Below are positions 24,187 to 32,493 of a stretch of DNA of 64,000 bases, in pieces. The stretch comes from a virus, in IMG/VR virus record IMGVR_UViG_3300017917_000733, positions 57,145-121,144 of that record; one strand, written 5' to 3'. A model generated the notes under the pieces. That model had not been told where the DNA came from. It was given only the letters and a program-made list of their open reading frames with translations, and did no database searches. Numbering within the stretch: position 1 is the first letter of the stretch; each line of letters opens with the position of its first letter. Made by a program: the position numbers and the translations under genes.

Positions 24187-24635
24187 AGTTGATTGTAGCT
24201 TGTGATCCTAAAGGAGGAATAGGCTATCAGTGTAAGTTGCCCTGGGATAAAATCCAGGGCGATTTGCCAAGATTTAAGGCATTGACTGACGGACAAACTA
24301 TTGTCATGGGTCGAAATACTTGGGATAGCTTACCGAAGAAACCTTTACCAAACAGAAACAATATAATTTTAACTAAATTAGATTTTACAAATTTACCACC
24401 TAATGCATGTGTTGCACATAGTTTGGATGAACTTGATAACAATGCTTGGATTATAGGTGGTGCAAAGTTGATTAACACATCTTGGGAATATGTAGATGAA
24501 ATACATTTAACCAGAACATTTGCCGAATACACTTGTGATACTTTCATAGATTTAGTAAAATTAGAAAGTGAATATATGTGTTGGTTTAAAGAGAACCATA
24601 CAGACCATTCATATGAAATTTGGAAAAGAAAATGA
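24183..24635 (+). CDS. folA: Dihydrofolate reductase
   Basis: This 150-aa enzyme reduces dihydrofolate with NADPH, regenerating the cofactor used by thymidylate synthase (25204). Motifs: KGGIGYQCKLPW (~10-21), the acidic catalytic residue in GDLPRFK (Asp26 region), and VMGRNTWDSLP (~42-52). It is in the same coupled operon as the synthase, separated by a methyltransferase gene whose ATG overlaps its TGA. Length is typical for bacterial DHFR. Confidence 0.96.
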   Translation: MKLIVACDPKGGIGYQCKLPWDKIQGDLPRFKALTDGQTIVMGRNTWDSLPKKPLPNRNNIILTKLDFTNLPPNACVAHSLDELDNNAWIIGGAKLINTSWEYVDEIHLTRTFAEYTCDTFIDLVKLESEYMCWFKENHTDHSYEIWKRK

Positions 24636-25207
24636 AAGCATATAGTGTTCCTGGTTTTACTAGCGAAGAAGAACTTAATATTTTAAGTGATTGGGCAACA
24701 AGTGTTCCAAAAAACGGTATAATTGTTGAAGTAGGTTCTTTGTTTGGTAGATCAGCATCGGCATTTGCTGACGGTGCGGATCCATCGGTTACCATATATT
24801 GCATTGATTTTTTTGACAATATTTGGCCTGGAGATCATATTGATTTGATGAAATCAGCATCTTTTGAAAAAGACAAAGTGTATTACATTGGTAGTGAATT
24901 TAAAAAGTATACTAGCGAATATAAAAATATTATACCGTTAACTAATACACAAGCCGTTTATCCATATGATAAAGAGGAAATAGATTTATTTTTTTTAGAT
25001 GCAAGCCACAGAAATCCGAATGACATTAAAAATTTAATTTACTTTAAAAAATTTTTCAAAAGGGGCACTTTAATTTGTGGTCACGATTACATAAATGATA
25101 TTTTTCCCGATGTTGTTAAAAACGTTCATTTTCTTGAACTGGCTTATAACACTAAAGCAAGTTTTTATGAACGAACATCACTCTGGTCAATAAGGATTAC
25201 CGAATGA
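24632..25207 (+). CDS. SAM-dependent methyltransferase (class I, Methyltransf_24-like)
   Basis: The start is placed at ATG 24632, which overlaps the DHFR stop (ATGA). The 191-aa product has a glycine-rich SAM site IIVEVGSLFGRSASAF (~30-45), an acidic strand IYCIDFFD (~57-64), and LFFLDASH (~125). This is the pattern of small O-methyltransferases acting on sugars or aromatics. It lies between DHFR and thymidylate synthase. Codon use is AT-rich. The acceptor is unknown. Confidence 0.82.
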   Translation: MKAYSVPGFTSEEELNILSDWATSVPKNGIIVEVGSLFGRSASAFADGADPSVTIYCIDFFDNIWPGDHIDLMKSASFEKDKVYYIGSEFKKYTSEYKNIIPLTNTQAVYPYDKEEIDLFFLDASHRNPNDIKNLIYFKKFFKRGTLICGHDYINDIFPDVVKNVHFLELAYNTKASFYERTSLWSIRITE

Positions 25208-26079
25208 AACAATACCACGATTTACTACAAGACATATTAGATAACGGAGAAATAAAAGATGACAGAACTGGCGTTGGCACTATTAGTGTGTTTGGACGTA
25301 ATCTTCGCTTTGATTTGCGTAGGGGCTTTCCAGCAATCACCACAAAAAAGCTCGCATGGAAAGCGTGTGTAAGTGAACTATTATGGTTCATTGAGGGATC
25401 TGGCGACGAACGCAGACTCGCTGAAATATTACATGGTCCTGATAACGATGGCAAGGTCACGATTTGGACACCAAATGCTCTCGCACCTTATTGGAAGTCA
25501 AAAGCAAAGTTCGATGGAGACCTTGGTCGAGTTTATGGAGTACAGTGGCGTCACTGGAACAAGTACAACTGGAATGAGCAAGCAAATGCACATGAGATAA
25601 CCGAAGTTGACCAATTGACTAATCTACTTGAAGGATTAAAAAATGACCCTAACGGTCGTAGACACATTCTCAGTGGCTGGAATGTTGCTGAAATGGATCA
25701 AATGGCACTGCCACCATGTCACGTAATGAGTCAATACTATGTCAACAAAAATAAAGAACTATCTTGTCATATGTACCAGCGTAGTGTGGATGTGTTTCTT
25801 GGTTTACCTTTTAATATTGCTAGCTATGCGCTACTCACTCATTTGATTGCTACACATTGTGGCTACAGTGTTGGTGAATTAATTATTTCAACAGGTGATA
25901 CACATATCTACAAGGATCATGTAGAGCAGGTGAAGGAACAATTAACGAGGGAAGAATTCCCACTACCTACTCTAATGTTAAATCCCAATAAAACAAACAT
26001 CTTTGAAATGCACATGGGTGATATTGTTTTATCAAACTATCAAAGTCATGGACAAATCAAAGCAACTATGGCAGTTTGA
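25204..26079 (+). CDS. thyA: Thymidylate synthase
   Basis: This 291-aa ThyA enzyme makes dTMP from dUMP and methylene-tetrahydrofolate. Motifs: DRTGVGTISVFG near the N-terminus, catalytic Cys in LPPCHVMSQYY (~172), YQRSVDVFLGLPFNIASYA (~191-209) and GDTHIYKDHVEQV. The Asn in LPFNIASY is the residue that selects dUMP; dCMP hydroxymethylases have Asp there, so this is a true thymidylate synthase. Starts overlap neighbours by 4 nt upstream and ~32 nt downstream. Confidence 0.96.
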   Translation: MKQYHDLLQDILDNGEIKDDRTGVGTISVFGRNLRFDLRRGFPAITTKKLAWKACVSELLWFIEGSGDERRLAEILHGPDNDGKVTIWTPNALAPYWKSKAKFDGDLGRVYGVQWRHWNKYNWNEQANAHEITEVDQLTNLLEGLKNDPNGRRHILSGWNVAEMDQMALPPCHVMSQYYVNKNKELSCHMYQRSVDVFLGLPFNIASYALLTHLIATHCGYSVGELIISTGDTHIYKDHVEQVKEQLTREEFPLPTLMLNPNKTNIFEMHMGDIVLSNYQSHGQIKATMAV

Positions 26080-26332
26080 TACTGATGCCAAGACTATTCG
26101 ACATGTAGTTCACAAAATATTGTTGAGCGACATTGATAATCCTGACCTGCATTTAGCTCAACCACTATGGGAGTGGCAACAAACAGATGCAGGTAAGTAT
26201 GTAATGGAAAATTCTTGTCCTAAACCAAGTTGGCAGCGCCACATGGACACGCTTACGTATGGATATCAGTATATAATTGTTGCGTATTTTACTCCTCAAC
26301 AATTAACGTATTGGAGGTTAAAATTCGAATGA
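26048..26332 (+). CDS. Conserved phage protein (94 aa)
   Basis: The start is set at ATG 26048, giving MDKSKQLWQFDTD; an earlier in-frame ATG (26003) lies deeper inside thyA. The 94-aa protein has W.RHMDTLTYGYQYIIVAYF and ends LTYWRLKFE. It overlaps thyA and the epimerase gene (ATGA). It resembles small conserved proteins of T4-like phages; function unknown. Confidence 0.7.
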   Translation: MDKSKQLWQFDTDAKTIRHVVHKILLSDIDNPDLHLAQPLWEWQQTDAGKYVMENSCPKPSWQRHMDTLTYGYQYIIVAYFTPQQLTYWRLKFE

Positions 26333-27300
26333 ATATATTAGTAACAGGTGGATTAGGACTTATAGGTCACAATGTTGTAGATAGATTAGAAAAGTTAGGT
26401 CATCTAGTCACCGTTGTTGACACAAAAACAAACTATGGAATCATCCCACAAGATGAAATTGATTATCTCATGGGTGAACGTTTGAAAGTCATTTACAGAA
26501 GTGGTATCTATATCAACAACAGTGATATCACTGATGCACAAAAAATGAATTACATTTTCAACTATGACAAGCCTGAAATTGTGATACACATGGCTAGTTT
26601 CCCAAGACAAAAAGTAGTTAACGCAAATCCAGCATGGGGAAGTCGCGTTATGAGTGAAGGGTTGCTCAACTTGTTGGAAGCTAGTAAAAAACATGGTGTA
26701 CGCAAGTTTGTTTACATCAGTAGTTCAATGGTCTATGGTGACTTTACTGACGATGTTACTGAAGATGCTATCTGTAAACCTCAGGGTCAATATGGCATTA
26801 TGAAATTAGCAGGAGAATGGCTTGTTAGAGATTATTATAGAAGTGCTGGTATTTCTGGAACAATTATTCGTCCAAGTGCTGTGTATGGTCCATTGGATGT
26901 TGAGGACAGAGTTATCGCTAAGTTCATGCTTACAGCGATGCGTGGCGGCACTCTCAATGTTAATGGTGCCAATGAGGCACTCGATTTTACATATGTAACT
27001 GATGCAGCAGATGGTATCGTTGCAGCAGCACTAAGCAACAACACAGATAACAAAACTTACAATATTACAAAGAGTCACAGCCGCACACTGTTAGATGCCG
27101 CACAACTTGCAGTGAAAATTGTAGGTAAAGGTACTATCAATGTCAAAGACAGGGATTTAGATTTTCCCAGTCGCGGTGCATTAAACATTGACGCAGCACG
27201 TGGAGATTTTGGTTACGATCCTAAAATTGATGTAGAAGAAGGATTTCAAAAATATTATGAGTGGCTAAGTATTAGTCCATATTGGTCTAAAAAAATATGA
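26329..27300 (+). CDS. NAD-dependent sugar epimerase/dehydratase
   Basis: The start at ATG 26329 overlaps the previous TGA. The 323-aa extended SDR protein begins NILVTGGLGLIGHNVVDRL with the GxxGxxG NAD site. It has the Ser in YISSSMVYG and the catalytic Tyr-Lys pair in YGIMK (~160-164). Family members act on UDP- or dTDP-sugars. It is grouped with a radical SAM protein and a DegT aminotransferase, so a modified (amino)sugar pathway is likely. Confidence 0.92.
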   Translation: MNILVTGGLGLIGHNVVDRLEKLGHLVTVVDTKTNYGIIPQDEIDYLMGERLKVIYRSGIYINNSDITDAQKMNYIFNYDKPEIVIHMASFPRQKVVNANPAWGSRVMSEGLLNLLEASKKHGVRKFVYISSSMVYGDFTDDVTEDAICKPQGQYGIMKLAGEWLVRDYYRSAGISGTIIRPSAVYGPLDVEDRVIAKFMLTAMRGGTLNVNGANEALDFTYVTDAADGIVAAALSNNTDNKTYNITKSHSRTLLDAAQLAVKIVGKGTINVKDRDLDFPSRGALNIDAARGDFGYDPKIDVEEGFQKYYEWLSISPYWSKKI

Positions 27301-28256
27301 AAATAGTGCCCATTAAAGTAGAATCAGTCTCACGTACAAAATATAAATTCGTAGAGTGGATGTTACATAACGTGTGCAATCACGACTGTAGCTTTTGCGG
27401 GCAATCAATTAAAGACGGTTCAAAAAGATGGTTGAGTATTGAACAGTATAAAACATATGCCGATAAAATAATTAAATTGTGTGAAGGCAACCCCTTTTGG
27501 ATACAATTTACAGGAGGCGAACCAACATTGTTTCCTGAACTACTAGAGTTGATGGACTATGTTAAAAACAAAGGAGCATATGTCAGTTTAATTTCTAATG
27601 GTACAAGAACATTACGATGGTGGCAAGAGTTAAAAGATAAGAAATGTTTAGATTATCTATATGTCACATATCATAGTGAACAAACAGATGACTACAAACA
27701 CATTGTAGATGTGTTGAATATGTTTCACGACGAACCAATTCAAACAGTATGCCTGATTACTCACTCGGTTACGTCAGTGAATTTAGCCATCGAAGCTAGA
27801 ACATATATTGAACAGAACACCGGAACATTAATATTATTCAAAGCAATGATGTTAGGGGACTTTGATATATTCGCAACATATACAAATGACCAATTGAATG
27901 AAGTTAAAAAATCCTATTCTTTTGGCATCAATAGAAATACAAAAACACAACATGCATTCCCAAAAAAATATGAAATGGTAGGTAAACTATTAGTGACGTA
28001 TGATGATGGCTCTAATAAAATCGTAGATTCTCAATACCTACTAAAAAATAATCAAAACAATTTCATTAATTGGAATTGTGAAGTTGGCATCGATACAATG
28101 AGAATCGTAGTCGATGAAATATATAGAGGCGTGTGTGAAGTGGGAGGAAAACAATTTTCTCTCCAAGATGATTTTAGTTTTAGCAACAATAGTATAAAAT
28201 GCACTAAAACAAAATGTGTTTGTAATACCGATATAGTGACCACAAAAATAAAATGA
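27297..28256 (+). CDS. Radical SAM protein with C-terminal five-Cys module
   Basis: A 319-aa radical SAM enzyme with cluster motif CNHDCSFC (Cys27/31/34) and QFTGGEPTLF (~72-81). The C-terminal 60 residues contain Cys261, 280, 302, 307 and 309 with VGGK and DDFS strings. This is the same module found N-terminal in the radical SAM protein at 1846-2913. It overlaps the epimerase and the aminotransferase by 4 nt each, tying it to a sugar-modification operon. Substrate unknown. Confidence 0.9.
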   Translation: MKIVPIKVESVSRTKYKFVEWMLHNVCNHDCSFCGQSIKDGSKRWLSIEQYKTYADKIIKLCEGNPFWIQFTGGEPTLFPELLELMDYVKNKGAYVSLISNGTRTLRWWQELKDKKCLDYLYVTYHSEQTDDYKHIVDVLNMFHDEPIQTVCLITHSVTSVNLAIEARTYIEQNTGTLILFKAMMLGDFDIFATYTNDQLNEVKKSYSFGINRNTKTQHAFPKKYEMVGKLLVTYDDGSNKIVDSQYLLKNNQNNFINWNCEVGIDTMRIVVDEIYRGVCEVGGKQFSLQDDFSFSNNSIKCTKTKCVCNTDIVTTKIK

Positions 28257-29314
28257 ATATACCCCATTTTGGTCTACAAAGACAATATAATAATATTGGC
28301 GAAGAACTACTAGATGCCTCACATAGAGCATTGAAAGACGGTCAACTAGTGAACGGGCATTATACTCGTTCGTTTGAAGAATGGTTAAAAAATCGCACTA
28401 AAACAAAGTACGCCGTAACAGTACATTCAGGTACACAAGCACTTGAGATTATTGCCCGTTACAAAAAGATTAAACATAATCAAAGTATGCAGGGTAATCC
28501 TAAAGTACGCATACCTAATCTAACATACCCTGCAACATTAAATGCATTCTTGTCTGCTGGATGGGATGTAGAGTTGGGTGATACAGACAAGTATGGCATA
28601 TTGAAAATGGAAGGTGGTACTGCAGGTGTATATGATTGTCTAGTAGGACTATATGGAAAGATGCCATGGGAACAAGCAAGAATTGAACAAAGTCACGGTG
28701 TCATTGTCGATGGAGCACAACACTGGCTTGTTTCAAACGGTCAAATAGGTAGTGGTATGGCTATTAGCTTTGACCCTACAAAAAATCTACCAAGTTCAGG
28801 CAATGGTGGCGCTATTGTCACAAACGATGAACATTTATATCTTTATGCTGCTAGATACAGAGATAACAACAAGCCTGACTTTTATGATGTAGGTACAAAC
28901 ACTAAAATGAGTGAGCAAGATTGTGCTCAAATTTTAGTACGTGCAAAATATATCAATGAATGGCAATCACGAAGAAAAGCTATAAGTGATTATTGGTGTG
29001 ATAGATTTAGAGACTTACCTGTAACTTGTTTATCAGACACTCCTACACCACACACACATCAAAAGTTTGTGATGTATATGTCAGATAGAAATTCTATGCA
29101 TACGCACTTGATTGTTAACGATATCGAAAGTAAGATCCATTACGAATACACATTAGGTGATCTACCGACTACCTATACAATGTCAAAACCCGACTTGTTA
29201 AGTAACAGCGTTATGCTAAGTCGCGGTGTTATTAGTTTGCCTATGTACCCTGAACTTACTGATAACGAAGTGAATTATATAGCAGACAAAGTTGATGAAT
29301 TCTTTGGAAAATAA
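28253..29314 (+). CDS. DegT/DnrJ/EryC1-type PLP aminotransferase
   Basis: This 353-aa fold-type I aminotransferase acts on nucleotide keto-sugars in its family. The start PHFGLQRQYNNIGEELLDA, the PLP ring-stacking region DGAQHWL (~160) and the internal-aldimine Lys in FDPTKNLPSSGNGGAI (~178) are characteristic. Last gene of the coupled run from 23216; a late promoter for the lysis genes follows. With the epimerase it could make an amino sugar for virion, surface or DNA decoration. Confidence 0.93.
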   Translation: MNIPHFGLQRQYNNIGEELLDASHRALKDGQLVNGHYTRSFEEWLKNRTKTKYAVTVHSGTQALEIIARYKKIKHNQSMQGNPKVRIPNLTYPATLNAFLSAGWDVELGDTDKYGILKMEGGTAGVYDCLVGLYGKMPWEQARIEQSHGVIVDGAQHWLVSNGQIGSGMAISFDPTKNLPSSGNGGAIVTNDEHLYLYAARYRDNNKPDFYDVGTNTKMSEQDCAQILVRAKYINEWQSRRKAISDYWCDRFRDLPVTCLSDTPTPHTHQKFVMYMSDRNSMHTHLIVNDIESKIHYEYTLGDLPTTYTMSKPDLLSNSVMLSRGVISLPMYPELTDNEVNYIADKVDEFFGK

Positions 29315-29327
29315 ACAATATCCCTAG

Positions 29328-29335
29328 TATAAATA
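29328..29335 (+). promoter_or_regulatory. T4-type late promoter
   Basis: Exact TATAAATA, 8 nt before ATG 29344 of the lysis cassette. Confidence 0.65.
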
Positions 29336-29343
29336 AGGGTACT

Positions 29344-29787
29344 ATGTGGATACTAACTATACTACCCGAATCAGCCATACATATCATTTTTGGCATTGGT
29401 GTCCTAGGCGTAATCGCAGGATTTGTCCTAGGTTTTATTCCCTTTATTAGGACTTACAAACTAGCGATACAAATATGCAGTATCCTATTGCTAGTATTTG
29501 GCGTTTACCTCGAAGGCGGATTAGCTGATTATAAAGAGTGGGAACTCAAAGTCAAAGAAATGGAAGCTAAAGTAGCAGAAGCTGAAGCAAAAGCCGCCAA
29601 CAAAAATGTAGAGATTCAGGAAAAAATCGTTGAAAAAACAAAAGTTGTCCGTGAAAAAGGTCGTGATATTATCAAATATATTGACCGTGAAGTAGTCAAG
29701 GATAATGAAGTTATCAAATACGTCGAAACATGTCCTGCTATTCCCGCAGCACTGATTGAGCAACACAATAAGGCGGCTACAAAATGA
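29344..29787 (+). CDS. Inner-membrane spanin-like protein
   Basis: This 147-aa protein has two N-terminal hydrophobic segments (IIFGIGVLGVIAGFVLGFI and IQICSILLLVFGVYL) and a long charged coiled coil (~60-125, KVKEMEAKVAEAEAKA). The shape fits an i-spanin (Rz-like) that anchors in the inner membrane and reaches across the periplasm. It overlaps a lipoprotein gene by 4 nt, the usual i-spanin/o-spanin layout. A holin-like role is an alternative. Confidence 0.7.
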   Translation: MWILTILPESAIHIIFGIGVLGVIAGFVLGFIPFIRTYKLAIQICSILLLVFGVYLEGGLADYKEWELKVKEMEAKVAEAEAKAANKNVEIQEKIVEKTKVVREKGRDIIKYIDREVVKDNEVIKYVETCPAIPAALIEQHNKAATK

Positions 29788-30044
29788 GATACCTACTAAT
29801 CGCTTTATTATTAGCTGGATGCACTACAACTGTTCCAGTACAACCTAAGTTCCCTAATCCTGTTCCTGAACTTATGAAAAAGTGTGAGGACTTGAAAAAG
29901 ATTGAGGGCGACAAGGTAGCAATTACTGAATTACTCAAAGTCGTAGTCTATAACTATTCACTATATTACGAATGCTCAGCCAAAGTAGAAGGTTGGCAAG
30001 AGTGGTACAACGAACAGAAAAAGATATATGAAAGTGCAAAATAA
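29784..30044 (+). CDS. Lipoprotein (o-spanin candidate 1)
   Basis: An 86-aa protein with a lipobox LLLAGC (Cys13) after a short signal (RYLLIALLLAGC). The mature part is helical and Pro-rich at the start (VPVQPKFPNPVPEL). Immediately follows the membrane coiled-coil gene, consistent with an outer-membrane spanin subunit. It overlaps a second lipoprotein gene. Confidence 0.72.
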   Translation: MRYLLIALLLAGCTTTVPVQPKFPNPVPELMKKCEDLKKIEGDKVAITELLKVVVYNYSLYYECSAKVEGWQEWYNEQKKIYESAK

Positions 30045-30300
30045 TAGCATATTATTGGCATGTTTGTTATTAGTCGGTTGCGCGTCTACTAATGACTATC
30101 AGACCTACGTGGAAACACAAAAGACACTTAACCGTGACTATACTATGGCCGAACTAGCACGAATATCAGCACTTACTGAAATTGTAAAAGAATCTCAGGA
30201 CGTGAACGTTAGGATTGAAGCAATCAAAGCACTGCAAGAGATTCAAAGAACTAAAAAGCCGTTAAGAATAGACAGACCAAAGTCTTGGCTAGAAAGATAA
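30028..30300 (+). CDS. Lipoprotein (o-spanin candidate 2)
   Basis: A 90-aa protein with lipobox LLLVGC (NNSILLACLLLVGCAST). The mature part is a charged amphipathic helix (IEAIKALQEIQRTKKPL). Overlaps the first lipoprotein by 17 nt. Having two lipoproteins after one i-spanin-like gene is unusual; one may have another envelope role. Confidence 0.7.
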   Translation: MKVQNNSILLACLLLVGCASTNDYQTYVETQKTLNRDYTMAELARISALTEIVKESQDVNVRIEAIKALQEIQRTKKPLRIDRPKSWLER

Positions 30301-30303
30301 ATA
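30296..30303 (+). promoter_or_regulatory. T4-type late promoter
   Basis: GATAAATA, ~21 nt before ATG 30325; overlaps the stop of the lipoprotein gene. Confidence 0.55.
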
Positions 30304-30324
30304 CTTAATAGTCAGGAAATTATT

Positions 30325-30849
30325 ATGGCACAAGAAATTATTAATATTGGTACGTTGCCCAACGATGGTTCAGGTGATCCGTTACGTGTAGCGTTCCAAA
30401 AGATAAACAACAATTTTACCCAGTTATACGGCACTGGGTACCAGACTATAGAAAGTGTCACTACTGGAACTGACCTACAAGAGATTTTCAGCTATCCTGC
30501 TGATTCGTTTACTGAAGGTATTTTCCAGATTAATTCCTTTAACCCATTGACACAGGATAGCACAACTATGACTATCACTAGTGTAATCAGAAACGACCTA
30601 TCAAATGTACAATTTACTGGTACTAGCACAATGGTCTACGGAGACTATGTGACTAATTATGATATGGCTGTAGTCAGCGGAAACGTAGTATTATACGCAC
30701 AACCGCTAGTCGATGCACAAATCAATCATTTTATAGCATATCAAATACTGTTCAACAATGTTGTTCTAGGAACACCTTTATCTACACAAAGCGGTTCTGA
30801 TTTAACAACAGAGAATAGTATCAATATTACTACAGAACAACCAGTATGA
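30325..30849 (+). CDS. Virion-associated protein (tail/fibre-type N-terminus)
   Basis: This 174-aa protein begins AQEIINIGTLPNDGSGDPLR followed by VAFQKINNNFTQLY. That signature is shared by the N-termini of several T4-like structural proteins and is probably an attachment module. The rest is beta-rich and polar. Late promoter upstream and the stop overlapping the next ATG place it in the virion operon. Precise location in the particle unknown. Confidence 0.7.
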   Translation: MAQEIINIGTLPNDGSGDPLRVAFQKINNNFTQLYGTGYQTIESVTTGTDLQEIFSYPADSFTEGIFQINSFNPLTQDSTTMTITSVIRNDLSNVQFTGTSTMVYGDYVTNYDMAVVSGNVVLYAQPLVDAQINHFIAYQILFNNVVLGTPLSTQSGSDLTTENSINITTEQPV

Positions 30850-31238
30850 GAGCTAGAGAATTTATAACAGAAACCACTGGTTCTATTTTGCCCGATGTGC
30901 AAAAAACTCTACCTGCCGCTTGGGTAATTGACGACTTGCAAAACAACGATTTCTATAAGCAATATCGTTTTGGTGTTGCATTAGCAGGCGCAAAAGGCGC
31001 TGAACAACGTAAAAAAGATGGTGTCCCACCTTATGCTAGTGAAACAACATGGGGCGAAAATGAAATTGTAGTTTCATATGCAGGTGAAAATCCTTTAAAG
31101 AAATACTTAGATGATGCACTAAGACAATTAGGATTAAGTCCTAAATCAGCTAAACTAGTGACTACATCAAAAAGCGAAGAACCAGCAGCTACTGGTAAAA
31201 CAAGTCCTTTACAAGGGTTCAAGGGTTACAAGAAATGA
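30846..31238 (+). CDS. MRAKEFI-tag family protein 1
   Basis: This 130-aa protein begins MRAREFITE and ends TSPLQGFKGYKK. Both ends are shared with the proteins at 31235 and 32490, while the middle is unrelated apart from a QYRFGVALAGA block that matches QWRFGIAMAGA in the third. The conserved termini suggest packaging or head-core targeting, as for T4-like proteins processed in the prohead. 4-nt overlaps on both sides. Confidence 0.7.
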   Translation: MRAREFITETTGSILPDVQKTLPAAWVIDDLQNNDFYKQYRFGVALAGAKGAEQRKKDGVPPYASETTWGENEIVVSYAGENPLKKYLDDALRQLGLSPKSAKLVTTSKSEEPAATGKTSPLQGFKGYKK

Positions 31239-31615
31239 GAGCAAAAGAATTTATCACTGAGGGTTCTCGCAAAGGCTCTAGATCGGATGCAGCACACGAA
31301 TTTGATAGAGCACACCCGGGATTAGTATCACCGGGAGGTAACGGTGATGTATATTGGGGTCGCTATTATGATTTTTACCGTGTAGCACAATTAACAGGTG
31401 TGGATCCTGATGAATTAGACAAAATGGATTTGATTTCATTTTTTGGTAACCTGCCAGTGTTTTCAGGTTACACTGAACACGACCGTGATAAATTATTCCG
31501 AGTAATGAAAAAATTAGGTATGAAGCCAAAAGATAGTATTTCTAAAGGAAGTACAGAAACAGATGGTACTAATATCACAAGCCCAGTGAACGGATTTAAG
31601 GGATATAAAAAGTAA
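31235..31615 (+). CDS. MRAKEFI-tag family protein 2
   Basis: 126 aa; starts MRAKEFITEG and ends ITSPVNGFKGYKK like its two paralogues. The central part (RYYDFYRVAQLTGVDPDELDKM) is helical and unrelated to the others. Overlaps the upstream gene by 4 nt and abuts the Ntn-hydrolase gene, whose ATG overlaps its TAA. Confidence 0.7.
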   Translation: MRAKEFITEGSRKGSRSDAAHEFDRAHPGLVSPGGNGDVYWGRYYDFYRVAQLTGVDPDELDKMDLISFFGNLPVFSGYTEHDRDKLFRVMKKLGMKPKDSISKGSTETDGTNITSPVNGFKGYKK

Positions 31616-32493
31616 TGTGCATTATAGTTGCAAAATACTTTGATGGAATAGGTTGGGCAGGAGCAAAAAATCGTGACCGCAAATATATACCTACATTAGA
31701 TTTTATCGAATCAGATGAGCAGGGTATAGGTAGAATGATGATGCACGATTTAGTTACAGGATATAAAGAGGGCATCAACAGTCATGGTGTTAGCATATTA
31801 AACACTAGTTTGGATGTACTTGAAGATGAGCCTGATGTTGAATCAGGAAACGCAAAATCAAGTCCAGACGGAAACATTATCGCAACAGCACTATTGTACG
31901 ATAATCCTATCAACGCAGTTCATCACATCATTAAAAAGAAATTAGTTGGATGCACTATTGTATTTGACAAAGAAAATATGTTTTTAGTAGAAGCAAGCGA
32001 CCAAGATGGTACACAGCCCTACAAATACGAAGTTAGAAAGATTCCAAAAACTGAAACTGTAGTCAGAACTAATCATGGTATTTGGTTACCTTGGGCTAGT
32101 TTCCAGCGTAAAGAAGACGATAAACAGCAAACACTAGATAGAATTAGTAGTGAAGCAAGATTATTACAAGCTGAAGAAGTTGTCAAAAAGGCAAAAGAGC
32201 CACAAGATTTAGTGGACGGACTGTGCAGGGTTAACACAAAACATCCTCAGCTAAATATAATGAGAATGAGCACTGGTAAGGACGAGTTTCGCACCACATC
32301 ACAGCAGTTATGTGTGCCAAGTGAGAGAACACTTTATTGTCGTCCAGTGAGCAGCAATTTAAAGTTCGATTTCTGGACTCTCAATAAACCTAAACCAAAT
32401 GTATGGGTTGAGATACTAAGTAATCGTGCATTATGGCAACGAAATGGAGATGATCCTCCGTTTGACAGTTTGCACTTGAAAGATATAAAATGA
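31615..32493 (+). CDS. Ntn-hydrolase with N-terminal Cys (NRDE/choloylglycine hydrolase-like)
   Basis: This 292-aa protein begins MCIIVAKYF; removal of Met would expose Cys2 as an N-terminal nucleophile. The nearby NRDR (~19-22) and later INSHGVSILNTSL fit the linear-amide Ntn-hydrolase fold. Such enzymes cleave C-N amide bonds (penicillin V, bile-salt or acyl-homoserine-lactone type). It is inserted between two tag-family genes with 4-nt overlaps. Role in the virion or in signal degradation is unknown. Confidence 0.75.
   Translation: MCIIVAKYFDGIGWAGAKNRDRKYIPTLDFIESDEQGIGRMMMHDLVTGYKEGINSHGVSILNTSLDVLEDEPDVESGNAKSSPDGNIIATALLYDNPINAVHHIIKKKLVGCTIVFDKENMFLVEASDQDGTQPYKYEVRKIPKTETVVRTNHGIWLPWASFQRKEDDKQQTLDRISSEARLLQAEEVVKKAKEPQDLVDGLCRVNTKHPQLNIMRMSTGKDEFRTTSQQLCVPSERTLYCRPVSSNLKFDFWTLNKPKPNVWVEILSNRALWQRNGDDPPFDSLHLKDIK

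Noticed and set aside
25204-26079. dCMP hydroxymethylase instead of thymidylate synthase
   Set aside because: The discriminating residue in LPFNIASY is Asn, as in dUMP-specific synthases; hydroxymethylases have Asp.
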